A DNA stretch of 64,000 bases from Phyllobacteriaceae bacterium (GTDB lineage: Bacteria; Pseudomonadota; Alphaproteobacteria; Rhizobiales; Rhizobiaceae). Below, piece after piece: positions 28,175 to 37,141 of this stretch (its first letter is position 1; each line of letters starts with the position of its first letter). The stretch covers positions 1 to 64,000 of the forward strand of contig PAPF01000043.1 of the NCBI GenBank assembly GCA_002708825.1, given 5' to 3'. Made by a program: the position numbers and the translations under genes. The notes beneath the pieces were generated by a model. It did no database searches and had not been told where the DNA came from. It was given only the letters and a program-made list of their open reading frames with translations.

Positions 28175-29011
28175 TCAGGACCACCAGTTCCGCATGTATC
28201 CCGCGTCGGATACCGTACCTGTAAAGCACGGCGGACGCTTTTCGCGGAAGCTCGCAACGCCTTCCGCCGCATCCGGCGCGGCGAGGCACGCCGCCAGGGC
28301 GCGGCTTTCCAGTTCATGGGCGATCCGCGGGTGCTCGGCCCCCATCATCCGCAGCAGCATTTGCCTGTTGATGGCCAGCGATACCGGGGCGCAATTGTCC
28401 GCGATGTCCCGCGCCATGGCCCGTGCCCGTTCCATCAGGTTTTCCGCGGGGAGGCATTCGTGGGCCAGTCCGCGTTGCAGCGCTTCGTCCGCCAGAAAAG
28501 TGCGGCCGGTCAGCATCCAGTCCATGGCGGTCTGCAGGCCGACGAGGCGGGGCAGGAACCAGCTTGAGCAGGATTCCGCGCAAATGCCGCGCCGGGTGAA
28601 CGGGAAAGCGAATTTCGCGCCATCCGAAACGAGCCGGATATCCATCGCCAGGGTGAACGTGGCGCCAAACCCCACCGCCGCGCCATTGATCGCCCCGATG
28701 ACGGGCTTGCGCATCTCGAAGAGGCGGAGGACGGTAATGCCGCCAATGTCGGCCGGAATCCCCTCTCCGGATGCGGGATCGCCACCAGCCGGCAGCCGGA
28801 ATCCGTCCGATATGTCCGTGCCGGCACAGAACGCCCGGCCTTCTCCGGTCACGATGACACAGCGTACGCCGTCGTCGGCGTCGGCAGCGTCGAGCGCGGC
28901 GACCAGTTCCTCCTGGGTCTGCATGCGCGCCGCGTTCATCACGTCGAGCCTATTGAATGTGATCGTCGCCACCCCGTCGTCTGCCGCATAGGTAATGTCA
29001 TCGAAGTGCAT
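28175..29011 (-). CDS. Enoyl-CoA hydratase/isomerase family protein
   Basis: The 278-aa crotonase-fold protein has the oxyanion-hole segments GRAFCAGTDIS (about 61-71) and GAAVGFGATFTLAMD, and RRGICAESCSSWFLPRLVG keeps a Glu at the position of a catalytic acid. Likely activity is hydration or isomerisation of an enoyl-CoA. It stands alone on the minus strand, divergent from another hydratase, with a 7-bp-arm palindrome at 29038-29056 just upstream of its start. The exact substrate is unknown. Confidence 0.85.
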   Translation of the reverse strand: MHFDDITYAADDGVATITFNRLDVMNAARMQTQEELVAALDAADADDGVRCVIVTGEGRAFCAGTDISDGFRLPAGGDPASGEGIPADIGGITVLRLFEMRKPVIGAINGAAVGFGATFTLAMDIRLVSDGAKFAFPFTRRGICAESCSSWFLPRLVGLQTAMDWMLTGRTFLADEALQRGLAHECLPAENLMERARAMARDIADNCAPVSLAINRQMLLRMMGAEHPRIAHELESRALAACLAAPDAAEGVASFREKRPPCFTGTVSDAGYMRNWWS

Positions 29012-29037
29012 CGCGGGTTCCTTTCGCCTTGAACGGC

Positions 29038-29056
29038 GATTGTCTGTCCGACAATC
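29038..29056. promoter_or_regulatory. GntR/FCD-type operator candidate
   Basis: GATTGTCTGTCCGACAATC has perfect 7-bp arms around five bases and contains TGTCCGACA, also found at 30084-30092. It is 27 bp upstream of the minus-strand hydratase start and near a TTGACA (29060-29065) that could serve the plus-strand genes. Confidence 0.65.
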
Positions 29057-29205
29057 CGATTGACAGATTTATATCGCCCCCCTTAGCCTGTGTCCATTGC
29101 GATGCGGCCGGTCCGTTTGCCGGTGACGGCCTGCCAAAGCCGGAAAAAGAAGGGTACGCCGATGTCCCTCCGGCCGCGGCGCTGTTTCATGAAGGTGGAG
29201 GCACC

Positions 29206-29988
29206 ATGAAGAACGGACCCATCGATCTTGTCATTTCCGAGGGTGTCGCGCATCTGCGTTTCAATCGCCCGGACCGCATGAACGTACTCGACATCGAGAC
29301 CGCCAACGCCTTCCGGGCAGCGGCAGAGACGGTGCTTGGCGACCCCTCCGCGCGCGTCCTGCTAGTGTCAGGCGCAGGACGCAGCCTGATGGCAGGCGGA
29401 GACGTCAAGGGCTTTCATGGCGAATCCGACAAGCCGGCCTTCATAGCCGCGACGATCGATCCGCTGCATGCCGCGCTCAAGGCCCTCGCCGCGTCCGATC
29501 TCATCACCATCGTTGCGGCTCATGGCCGCGTGGCTGGCGCCGGCGTTTCGCTCGTCGCATGGGCGGACCTGGCGCTGGCCGCCTCCGATGCAAGTTTCAC
29601 ATTGGCCTATTGCCGCATCGCCGGCGTTCCCGATTGCGGAGGAAGCTGGGCGCTGCCTCGCGCCGTCGGACTGAAGCAGGCGCTGGCCATGGCCCTTCTC
29701 AACGAGCCGGTAGGCGCGGAAGAAGCGCTGCGCATGGGGCTGGTCAACCGGCTGGTGCCCGCCGCAGACCTCGACACCGAGGCCCTGGCAATGGCCAGGC
29801 GGATCGCTGCCGGATCGCGACAGTCGCAGGGCCGGACCAAGGCGCTCATGCGCAATGCCTTCGAGACGCCGCTTGCCGAACAACTGGACGCGGAGAAGGC
29901 CGCCTTCATGGCCTGCGCCGCCCATCCCGATTTCGCCGAGGGCGTTGGCGCCTTTCTGGAACGCAGGAACCCGGTGTTCGAGGATTGA
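29206..29988 (+). CDS. Enoyl-CoA hydratase/isomerase family protein
   Basis: This 260-aa crotonase-fold protein starts at ATG 29206 behind ggtggagg. Oxyanion segments are RSLMAGGDVKGF and GRVAGAGVSLVAWADLALA. The second acidic site reads VPDCGGSWALPRAVG, with Asp where classical hydratases have Glu, so isomerase or another crotonase reaction is possible. It is the first gene of the plus-strand series leading into the kinase/dehydrogenase/ligase genes. Confidence 0.85.
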   Translation: MKNGPIDLVISEGVAHLRFNRPDRMNVLDIETANAFRAAAETVLGDPSARVLLVSGAGRSLMAGGDVKGFHGESDKPAFIAATIDPLHAALKALAASDLITIVAAHGRVAGAGVSLVAWADLALAASDASFTLAYCRIAGVPDCGGSWALPRAVGLKQALAMALLNEPVGAEEALRMGLVNRLVPAADLDTEALAMARRIAAGSRQSQGRTKALMRNAFETPLAEQLDAEKAAFMACAAHPDFAEGVGAFLERRNPVFED

Positions 29989-30080
29989 GGATCTGGTGAC
30001 CGACCACCAGGGGGGTGCCGCGATCCGGGGCGTTTCGCGCGCCTGATGCTTGACAAGGGACGTGAAGCAGGAAAAAGTCC

Positions 30081-30095
30081 GTTTGTCCGACAAAC
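30081..30095. promoter_or_regulatory. GntR/FCD-type operator candidate
   Basis: GTTTGTCCGACAAAC is a perfect palindrome around a central C and includes TTGTCCGACAA, which fits the FadR/PdhR-type pattern TNGTNNNACNA at every fixed position. It lies just before the chosen start of the APH-like kinase gene. Confidence 0.7.
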
Positions 30096-30112
30096 AGACA
30101 AAAAGCGCTGCC

Positions 30113-31135
30113 GTGACCCGGGACCGTTTTGGATTCGATGTACAGGCCCTGCAGGAATACCTTTCCCGCCATGTCGGCGGAGTGGGTAGGGACCTGTCCT
30201 TGCGCTGCATCGCAGGCGGTCAGTCAAATCCGACCTATTTCCTGGAAAGCGGCTCCCGCCGGCTGGTCCTGCGCAAGCGGCCTGACGGCGACCTGCTGCC
30301 CTCCGCCCACATGGTCGACCGCGAGTACAGGGTTCAGTCGGCGCTGAGGGACACCGGCGTCGCGGTGCCGGAGATGGTCCATTTCTGTGACGATCCGGCC
30401 ATTGTCGGCACCCCGTTCTACGTCATGGAACATGTGCAGGGACGGGTGCTGCACGACAACGGCCTTCCGGACATTCCGAAGCCGCAACGCCGGGCCTTTT
30501 TCGATGCCCTGGCGCGCATGCTGGCGGAAATCCACAAGGTCGACATCGCCGCGGCCGGCCTGTCGGATTTCGGCAGGGCCGGCGGTTTCGCCGCGCGCCA
30601 GATCAGCCGCTGGACACGCCAGTGGGAGCTTTCGCGCAGTGGTGCCAATGCCGATGTGGAGACATTGGCCCGCTGGTTGCCGCGAAACCTGCCCGACGAG
30701 GACCACACCACCCTGGTCCATGGCGACTTCCGTCTCGGCAACGTGATGTTTCACCCCGACGAACCGCGCATCGTCGCCGTTCTTGACTGGGAGCTTTCGA
30801 CGCTCGGTCATCCGCTGGTCGATCTCGCCCACACATGTGTCTACACCTGGTTCATGGGCCGCAAGGACTATGGACAGGGGCTCCTCGATGTCGACAGGAA
30901 AGCCGAAGCGCTTCCGGAGATGGATGAGTTTGCCACACTCTATTTCACGGCTGCGGGCCGAAACGACCGCCTGACGCGGTTCTATCTGGCGCTCGCCCTG
31001 TTCCGCACCGCCGTCATCTTCGAGGGTATTGCAAGCCGGGCGCGCAAGGGAAACGCGGCCTCCCGCGATGCGGCCGATGTCGGCCGCCTGGCGCCGGTGC
31101 TCGCCGCCAGGGGCGCGGCCCTCGTCGGCGCCTGA
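30113..31135 (+). CDS. APH-family phosphotransferase, probable hydroxyacyl-CoA kinase
   Basis: The protein has the aminoglycoside-phosphotransferase kinase fold: GGQSNPTYFL nucleotide loop, LVLRKRP with the ATP Lys, the Brenner motif HGDFRLGN (Asp205, Asn210 from GTG 30113) and the metal-binding VLDWELST (Asp225). In ACAD10/11 this domain is fused to an acyl-CoA dehydrogenase, and in Pseudomonas the separate LvaA phosphorylates 4-hydroxyvaleryl-CoA. The next gene is such a dehydrogenase, so a 4-hydroxyacyl-CoA kinase is likely. GTG 30113 is preferred to TTG 30050 because an operator-like palindrome lies between them. It is not expected to be a drug-resistance enzyme. Confidence 0.8.
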   Translation: MTRDRFGFDVQALQEYLSRHVGGVGRDLSLRCIAGGQSNPTYFLESGSRRLVLRKRPDGDLLPSAHMVDREYRVQSALRDTGVAVPEMVHFCDDPAIVGTPFYVMEHVQGRVLHDNGLPDIPKPQRRAFFDALARMLAEIHKVDIAAAGLSDFGRAGGFAARQISRWTRQWELSRSGANADVETLARWLPRNLPDEDHTTLVHGDFRLGNVMFHPDEPRIVAVLDWELSTLGHPLVDLAHTCVYTWFMGRKDYGQGLLDVDRKAEALPEMDEFATLYFTAAGRNDRLTRFYLALALFRTAVIFEGIASRARKGNAASRDAADVGRLAPVLAARGAALVGA

Positions 31136-31163
31136 TTGAAGGAAGACAAGGAAGGATTGCACA

Positions 31164-32396
31164 ATGGACTTCGGCCACACCCCCCGCATGAAGGAAATGC
31201 AGGCGAAGGTTCGTGCCTTCATGGACGAAAACGTCTGGCCGGCCGATGCTGAATATCAACGCATCGTTGCCACCCATGCCTATCCGGAGGAACTGATCGA
31301 CGGGCTGAAGGAGAAGGCCATGGCACAAGGCCTCTGGAACCTCTTCCTCCCCGCGCTGAAACCCGATGAACCCGGAACCGCGCTGACGAACCTGGAATAC
31401 GCTCCGCTCGCCGAGATCATCGGCCGTCTGCCCTGGGCGTCGGAGGTGTTCAACTGCAACGCACCCGACACCGGCAACATGGAGATCCTTCATCTCTTTG
31501 CCACGCCCGAACAGCGGGAGCGCTGGCTGATGCCGCTTCTGGAAGGAAAGATCCGCTCCGGCGTCTCGATCACCGAGCCGGACGTCGCTTCCGCCGACCC
31601 GACGAACCTTGAGACGCGCATCGAGCGCGATGGCGATCACTATGTCATCAACGGGCGCAAGTGGTTCACAACCGGCGCGATGCATCCGAAATTCTCCTTC
31701 ACGCTGGTGATGGGCATTTCGAACCCTGCGCCGGATGCACCGCGCCATGGGCGCCACAGCTTCGTCATCGTTCCCGTCGGAACGCCCGGGTTCCGCGTCG
31801 TCCGCGATGTGCCGATCATGCATCACCACGCACCCGAAGGCCATTGCGAAGTGGAGTTCAAGGATGTGCGGGTGCCGGTGAGCAACCTGCTCGGCGAGGA
31901 AGGGGCGGGATTCGCGATCGCCCAGGCGCGCCTCGGGCCGGGTCGCATCCACCATTGCATGCGCACCATCGGCCAGTGCGAACTGGCGCTGGAGATGATG
32001 TGCGAGCGTGCCCTGACAAGGCGGACATTCGGCAAGGACCTGGCGGAATATGCCAACATCCAGGACTGGATTGCCGAATCGCGCATCGAGATCGACCAGG
32101 CGAGACTGCTCAATCTCTACACGAGCTGGCTGATGGACACCCAGGGCAACAAGGCCGCCCATGTCCTGGTTTCGCAGATCAAGGTGGCCGCCGCCCGTCT
32201 GCAAACCCGTGTTCTCGACCGTGCGATTCAGGTCTACGGTGCCTGCGGCATCACGCCGGATACGCCCTTGGCGTTCCTCTGGACATGGGGCCGCGCGCTG
32301 CGTTTCATCGACGGCCCCGACGAGGTGCATCTGCGCGGCATCGCGCGCCATGAACTGAAGCGGGCGCGAAGCCGGTTGGATGCGGCAGCCGGTTAG
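31164..32396 (+). CDS. Acyl-CoA dehydrogenase family protein (ACAD10/11-like)
   Basis: The 410-aa flavoprotein has the acyl-CoA dehydrogenase fold, with SITEPDVASADPTNLETRI and WFTTGA for FAD and substrate binding, RTFGKDLAEYANIQ, and VYGACGITPDTPLAFLWTWGR. At the usual catalytic Glu position the motif is FIDGPDEVH, with Asp383, as in ACAD10/11-type proteins. Those act with an APH kinase domain and eliminate phosphate from 4-phospho-acyl-CoA. It begins 28 bp after the APH gene. Confidence 0.85.
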   Translation: MDFGHTPRMKEMQAKVRAFMDENVWPADAEYQRIVATHAYPEELIDGLKEKAMAQGLWNLFLPALKPDEPGTALTNLEYAPLAEIIGRLPWASEVFNCNAPDTGNMEILHLFATPEQRERWLMPLLEGKIRSGVSITEPDVASADPTNLETRIERDGDHYVINGRKWFTTGAMHPKFSFTLVMGISNPAPDAPRHGRHSFVIVPVGTPGFRVVRDVPIMHHHAPEGHCEVEFKDVRVPVSNLLGEEGAGFAIAQARLGPGRIHHCMRTIGQCELALEMMCERALTRRTFGKDLAEYANIQDWIAESRIEIDQARLLNLYTSWLMDTQGNKAAHVLVSQIKVAAARLQTRVLDRAIQVYGACGITPDTPLAFLWTWGRALRFIDGPDEVHLRGIARHELKRARSRLDAAAG

Positions 32397-32497
32397 AAGG
32401 TAACGCCTGCCGCGTCGAAGCATGATGACGGGTTTCGAGGTTTGCGGTTCACTGGGCGCCGTCGGCGGATACGCGATCTGAAGGGAGGTACCGGACG

Positions 32498-34078
32498 ATG
32501 ACCTGGGAAAGGAGCTTGTTCCCTGCCATGCGCGCCGAGGCGCATTATGGCAATCGCGTGATGCAGTGTTTTTCCTGCCGGCCTGGCAACCTTTACCGGC
32601 TGCTGACCGATTCGCTGGAGCGCCATCCGGATAACGAGGCCATCGTCGACGGTGGCCGGCGCCTGACCTGGCGCGAACTGTCCGAAGCTGCGGATGCCGC
32701 GGCGCGGGCGCTGTCCTCGCGCGGCATCCGGACCGGTGACCGGGTGACCATGGTCATGGGCAACAGCGCGGATTTTGTCGTCGCGCTGTTCGCCCTGTTC
32801 CGCATCGGCGCCGTCGCCGTTCCGGTCTCGGTCCGCTCCAGCCGTCCGGAAGTGGCCTACGCCATCGCCAACTGCACCGCGAAACTGCTTCTGCATGACG
32901 GGCCGCTTGCCGGCCTGGTTCCGGATCCCGGTGACAGGCCCGGTTGCGATGCCGTTGCCTTCGATGCCCTTTCAGGCGAGGGCGCCTTGCCGGAACCCGG
33001 CGATCTGCCCGGAGAGGACGACGTCGCGCTGGTGCTGCACACGTCGGGTACGACGGGCAAGCCCAAGGGCGCGATGCTGACTCATCTGGCCCTGATTCAC
33101 GCGGCGATGTACTATGAATCGGCCATGCGCCTCACCCCCGCCGACCGTGTCGTGGCCTCGGTCCCGTTGAACCACGTGACGGGAATCGCGGCCCTGATCG
33201 CCGCACCCATGCGCGCCGGCGCCACGCTGATCGTCATGGACGGTTTCAAGGCAAGGGCGTTCCTCGACCTCGCCGAAGCCGAGCGCATGACCTACACGCT
33301 GATGGTTCCGGCCATGTACAATCTTTGCCTCCTGCAGCCCGACTTCGGCCAGCGAAACCTCAAAAGCTGGCGACTGGCGGCCTATGGCGGCGCGCCCATG
33401 CCGGAACCGACCATCCGCCGCCTGGCAGCTACTGTTCCGGGCCTGGGCTTTGCCAACTGCTACGGCTCGACGGAGAGCATCGTTGCACAGCTGATCACGC
33501 CGCCGGAATTCGCCTATGAGAAGCGTGACTATGTCGGATGCGCCCTTCCGGGGACCGAGGCACTCATCATGGATGAAAACGGTATCGAACTGCCCCCGGG
33601 CACCGAGGGCGAGATCTGGCTGAAGGGTCCGAACGTGGTGCGTGGCTACTGGAACAATCCGGAGGCAACGGCGCAATCCTTCGTCGGCGGCTTCTGGCGG
33701 TCAGGCGACATCGGCATGGCCGACCAGGATGGCTTCATCCGGGTGCTCGACCGCGCCAAGGACATGATCAATCGCGGTGGCCACAAGATCTATTCGGCCG
33801 AACTGGAGAACGTGCTGACCGATCATCCGGCGGTGGTCGAGGCTGCCGCCCTTGCCCGGCCCTGCCCGGTGCTGGGCGAGCGCGTCCATGCCGCTGTCGT
33901 GGTGCGCGCGGATGTTTCGTCAGGCGAACTCCAGGACTGGTGCCGCGAGCGCCTGTCGGACTACAAGGTTCCGGAAACGCTGGACATATCGGCCGATCCG
34001 CTACCGCGAAATGCAAATGGCAAGGTCGACAAGAAGGCCCTGCGCGCGCTGCTGCCGGAGACAGGCGCCGCTCGCTGA
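32498..34078 (+). CDS. Acyl-CoA synthetase (class I adenylate-forming)
   Basis: The 526-aa enzyme carries the AMP-binding P-loop LHTSGTTGKPKGAML (about 187-201), the YGSTE motif (324-328) and the C-terminal hinge/lysine region with GGHKIYSAELE and PRNANGKVDKK. It activates a carboxylic acid to its CoA thioester; chain length cannot be read from sequence. ATG 32498 has aagggagg upstream. It completes a kinase-dehydrogenase-ligase set resembling lvaA-lvaC-lvaE. Confidence 0.88.
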   Translation: MTWERSLFPAMRAEAHYGNRVMQCFSCRPGNLYRLLTDSLERHPDNEAIVDGGRRLTWRELSEAADAAARALSSRGIRTGDRVTMVMGNSADFVVALFALFRIGAVAVPVSVRSSRPEVAYAIANCTAKLLLHDGPLAGLVPDPGDRPGCDAVAFDALSGEGALPEPGDLPGEDDVALVLHTSGTTGKPKGAMLTHLALIHAAMYYESAMRLTPADRVVASVPLNHVTGIAALIAAPMRAGATLIVMDGFKARAFLDLAEAERMTYTLMVPAMYNLCLLQPDFGQRNLKSWRLAAYGGAPMPEPTIRRLAATVPGLGFANCYGSTESIVAQLITPPEFAYEKRDYVGCALPGTEALIMDENGIELPPGTEGEIWLKGPNVVRGYWNNPEATAQSFVGGFWRSGDIGMADQDGFIRVLDRAKDMINRGGHKIYSAELENVLTDHPAVVEAAALARPCPVLGERVHAAVVVRADVSSGELQDWCRERLSDYKVPETLDISADPLPRNANGKVDKKALRALLPETGAAR

Positions 34079-34138
34079 CCATTCCCGCGTTACGGAAAGC
34101 GCCCCCAGCGGTAGCGGTCGTGGAGAGGAGGAGACGAC

Positions 34139-34870
34139 TTGGTGGAAATAGCCAAACTGAAGATCACCCCGGCCTATCAGGTCGTTTCCGAGGAATTGCA
34201 GAAACTGATCGTCGGCGGTCTGTTGAAACCGGGAGAGCAATTGCCGAGCGAGACCGAACTGGCATCGCAGTTCGGCGTGAACCGGTCGACGGTGCGCGAG
34301 GGCATCAGGCAGCTGGAATCGGAAGGGCTGTTGCGCCGTGAAGGGCGCAAGCGCCTGCTGATCACGGTTCCCAGCCAGCAGGATATCTCTCCGCGCCTCG
34401 AACGCGCCCTGTTGCTCAACGATGTCCGGTTCAGCGACTTGTGGGAAGTCGCCAGGGTTCTGGAACCGCTGAGCGTCTCGCTCCTTGCCGGCAAGATCAC
34501 CGGCGGGCAGCTTGATGCACTCGATGAGAACATTGCCGCGATGGCCAGGGCCGTGGCGGCGGATGAGCCGGCGGACGTCCTCGACACCGAATTCCACGCC
34601 ATGCTGGCCAGTTTCGCCGACAACCGGGCCCTTGTCCTGGCCCGCGAACCCATCGGCCAGCTTCTGTTCCGCCCCTATGTCGAAATCGGCCGGCAGTTAA
34701 AGCAGGCGCCGCTGCGCAATCTGCAAGCGCACCGCACCATCGTTGCTGCCCTGCGCGGCGGGGAGGGGGAAAAGGCCGTCGAGTGGATGGAACGCCATAT
34801 CGAGGACTTGCGCCGGGGCTGGCTGATGGCCGGCCGTGCGATCGACGATTCCATCGGCCAGCACCAATAG
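34139..34870 (+). CDS. GntR-family regulator, FCD subfamily
   Basis: The winged HTH (about 12-75) reads LKPGEQLPSETELASQFGVNRSTVREGIRQLESEGLL. The FCD helical effector domain spans about 90-230, with the metal-ligand Asp/His pattern around DTEFHAML. The start is TTG 34139 or GTG 34142, after gaggaggag. It lies at the end of the ligase operon and likely senses an acid or CoA intermediate. The TGTCCGACA palindromes at 29.0 and 30.1 kb are plausible targets. Confidence 0.88.
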   Translation: MVEIAKLKITPAYQVVSEELQKLIVGGLLKPGEQLPSETELASQFGVNRSTVREGIRQLESEGLLRREGRKRLLITVPSQQDISPRLERALLLNDVRFSDLWEVARVLEPLSVSLLAGKITGGQLDALDENIAAMARAVAADEPADVLDTEFHAMLASFADNRALVLAREPIGQLLFRPYVEIGRQLKQAPLRNLQAHRTIVAALRGGEGEKAVEWMERHIEDLRRGWLMAGRAIDDSIGQHQ

Positions 34871-34893
34871 GGGAGGTTCGCCGGAAGGTGCGT

Positions 34894-35646
34894 TCAGCCG
34901 CCGGCGCCGATCTTGCTGACGACCTTGGCGTAGGCACCGACATGGGCTGCCATGCGGCGGCTTGCCAGTTCCGGATCCCGGGCGGCGATGGCCTTGATGA
35001 TCGCGGTGTGGGCCTTCTTGGCTTCCTGCCGCGCCTTGTCCGTGGTCACCTGCTGGTAGCTGTCGGTATCGTGGATCGGTTGCGAGATGGCTTCCATCAG
35101 GGCGGTGAGGATTTCGTTGCCGCTGGCCCGGGCGATGGCAAGGTGCCATTCGAGGTTCAGCCGCTTGTACTTGGCGATGTTGTCCGTGGTGGCGACGAAC
35201 TCGTCATTGATGCGGCGGATTTCCTCCAGATCCTTTTCCGTATGGTTCTCGGCAGCCTTGGCCGCGAGAAAGGGCTCGATGGCGATACGGCAGTCCAGCA
35301 GGGAATTGAGCTGGATCGCGTTGCTCATCACGAAGAGCTGCATCGACCGGGCGATGGAGTCGCGTCCTGGAAGCTGGACCACGGAGCCGCCGGCGCGGCC
35401 CGGCTTGGTGATGATCAGGCCCTCCACCTCAAGGACGCGCAAGGCATCGCGCACCGAAGAGCGGCTCAGGCCCGAACTCTTGACCAGTTCACGCTCGGGC
35501 GGCAGCGACTCGCCGGGTTCGATCTCGCCTGAAAGGATGATCTGCCGCAACTGGTCGGCAAGGATGTCAGAAGCTTTCGGTACGGAGATCGGCGCGATCT
35601 GCCCGTTCCCCCTGTCGCCGAAACCGATTTTCCTGTTTGCCGTCAC
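34894..35646 (-). CDS. GntR-family regulator, FCD subfamily
   Basis: The 250-aa protein has a GntR winged HTH at about 25-90 (PGESLPPERELVKSSGLSRSSVRDALRVLEVEGLI) and an FCD domain with NLEWHLAIARASGNE. The start is GTG 35646 with aaggagg 6 nt upstream. It is divergent from a CoA-transferase gene and converges with the other GntR gene. The shared motif TGGTCnnATnA at 35794-35804 in its promoter and twice at 41552-41586 suggests that it controls both this divergon and the hyuA/acyl-CoA dehydrogenase divergon. Confidence 0.88.
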   Translation of the reverse strand: MTANRKIGFGDRGNGQIAPISVPKASDILADQLRQIILSGEIEPGESLPPERELVKSSGLSRSSVRDALRVLEVEGLIITKPGRAGGSVVQLPGRDSIARSMQLFVMSNAIQLNSLLDCRIAIEPFLAAKAAENHTEKDLEEIRRINDEFVATTDNIAKYKRLNLEWHLAIARASGNEILTALMEAISQPIHDTDSYQQVTTDKARQEAKKAHTAIIKAIAARDPELASRRMAAHVGAYAKVVSKIGAGG

Positions 35647-35793
35647 ACGAGCCTCCTTGCCGTGGGTTCGACCGGTTTTCCGCTTGCCTGGCCGACTTGC
35701 CCCGGCCGCAGTCTGAAGGTGAGCGGTCCGGAACGGCTGATACCCTCGGCCTGCAGGCTTGCGGTAAAACGTCTATGTTTGTTGAATATAATA

Positions 35794-35804
35794 TTATAAG
35801 ACCA
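35794..35804 (-). promoter_or_regulatory. GntR operator candidate in the gntR / CoA-transferase divergon
   Basis: On the minus strand this reads TGGTCTTATAA within an AT-rich stretch. The flanking 17-mer ATTTGGTCTTATAATAT matches 16 of 17 bases of the copy at 41574-41590, in the other divergent promoter of the same region. Confidence 0.6.
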
Positions 35805-35845
35805 AATTTCCATGTCCAGTGCGAACAGGAGCGCTTCGAAGGAAA

Positions 35846-37141
35846 ATGCCGGGCAAACAACCATTTCGCAAATCCCCCCCGTATAGTCCAAGGCCGGCCG
35901 GCGCGCCATTGGCCCTTCAGGGCATACGCGTGGTGGATTTTACACGCTATCTTGCCGGTCCCGCGTCGACCCAGACACTGGCTGATCTTGGCGCCGAAGT
36001 GATCAAGGTCGAGGCGATCGGAAGCGGCGACGAGACGAGAACCTACCAGCCGCCGGACGTGGACGGCGAAAGCCCGTACTTCATCGGTCTCAATCGTGGC
36101 AAGAAGAGCCTCTGCCTCAACCTGGCCTCGCCGGGCGGCGAGGAAATCGTCCGTGACCTCGTCCGTCGCGCCGACATCGTGGTGGAGAACTTCGCTCCCG
36201 GCGTGATGGGCCGTCTTGGCCTGGATTACGAGGCCCTGCGGAAGATCAATCCGCGCCTGATCTATTGTGCCATCACGGCCTACGGATCGGGCAACAGCCA
36301 TTCCGCCCAGCCCGGATTCGATTCCGTTTTCCAGGCCGAAAGCGGCTTCGCTTCGCTGACCGGCGATCCCGACCGCCTGCCGATGCGGACCGGCAGCCCT
36401 GTCATCGACATTGGCGCGGCCATGAACGGAACCATAGCGGTGCTCGCCGCGCTTTTCGCGCGCGAGAAGACCGGCACCGGCCAGTATGTCGAGGTCTCCA
36501 TGTTCTCGACGGCCCTCAACATGCTCGCCTACTTCCCGATGAACTACCTGGCGGGTGGCCCCGATCCTGTGCGCCAGGGCAATACGGCGCCGGTCGCGAC
36601 GCCGATCGGCATGTTCGAAACCGCTGCGGGCGGGCCGGTCTATGTCAGTTGCGGCTCGCAGAAATCCTGGGAAGCGCTTGCCGTCCATGTGCTGGACAGG
36701 CCTGATCTCGTGACAGACCCGGACTACGCCTCCAATCGCGAGCGCAATGCCAACAGGGACCGGCTGTTCGCGGTCATGGACACCATTTTCAGAAGCCGGC
36801 CGCGCGATCACTGGATCGACAAGGCGCGGGCAGGACGGGTGCCCGTCGGTGCCGTGCGATCGGTCGGCGAAGCGTTGCAGTCGCCGCTGGCGCTGGAGAC
36901 GAATGTGGTCACGCGCGTGGCCCGCGAAGACGGCGGCGAGGTCCCGAACATCGCTTCGCCCTTGCGCCTTTCGCAGACGCCGGTCGCCGATCCGGTCCCA
37001 GCCCCGCGTCTCGACGCCGATCGCGACACGGTTCTTCGCAACCTGCTCGGCTATGATGACAAACGCATTGCCCAGGCCGCAGACCGTGGCGCGTTCTCGC
37101 CGCGCGTAGCCAGTGGCCGCCAGAACGGAGGAAAGAAATGA
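35846..37141 (+). CDS. CaiB/BaiF-type (class III) CoA transferase
   Basis: Class III CoA transferases move CoA between acids through an aspartyl anhydride. The N-terminal GIRVVDFTRYLAGPASTQTLADLGAEVIKVE is diagnostic, and the catalytic Asp is expected in PGFDSVFQAESGF. ATG 35846 (MPGKQPFR) sits behind aaggaa; GTG 35819 is an alternative. The 3' end overlaps the thioesterase gene (ATGA). It is one of two such enzymes in the region. Confidence 0.88.
   Translation: MPGKQPFRKSPPYSPRPAGAPLALQGIRVVDFTRYLAGPASTQTLADLGAEVIKVEAIGSGDETRTYQPPDVDGESPYFIGLNRGKKSLCLNLASPGGEEIVRDLVRRADIVVENFAPGVMGRLGLDYEALRKINPRLIYCAITAYGSGNSHSAQPGFDSVFQAESGFASLTGDPDRLPMRTGSPVIDIGAAMNGTIAVLAALFAREKTGTGQYVEVSMFSTALNMLAYFPMNYLAGGPDPVRQGNTAPVATPIGMFETAAGGPVYVSCGSQKSWEALAVHVLDRPDLVTDPDYASNRERNANRDRLFAVMDTIFRSRPRDHWIDKARAGRVPVGAVRSVGEALQSPLALETNVVTRVAREDGGEVPNIASPLRLSQTPVADPVPAPRLDADRDTVLRNLLGYDDKRIAQAADRGAFSPRVASGRQNGGKK

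Noticed and set aside
30050-31135. Aminoglycoside resistance gene
   Set aside because: The kinase fold matches, but the neighbouring acyl-CoA dehydrogenase, ligase and hydratases point to an acyl-CoA kinase.
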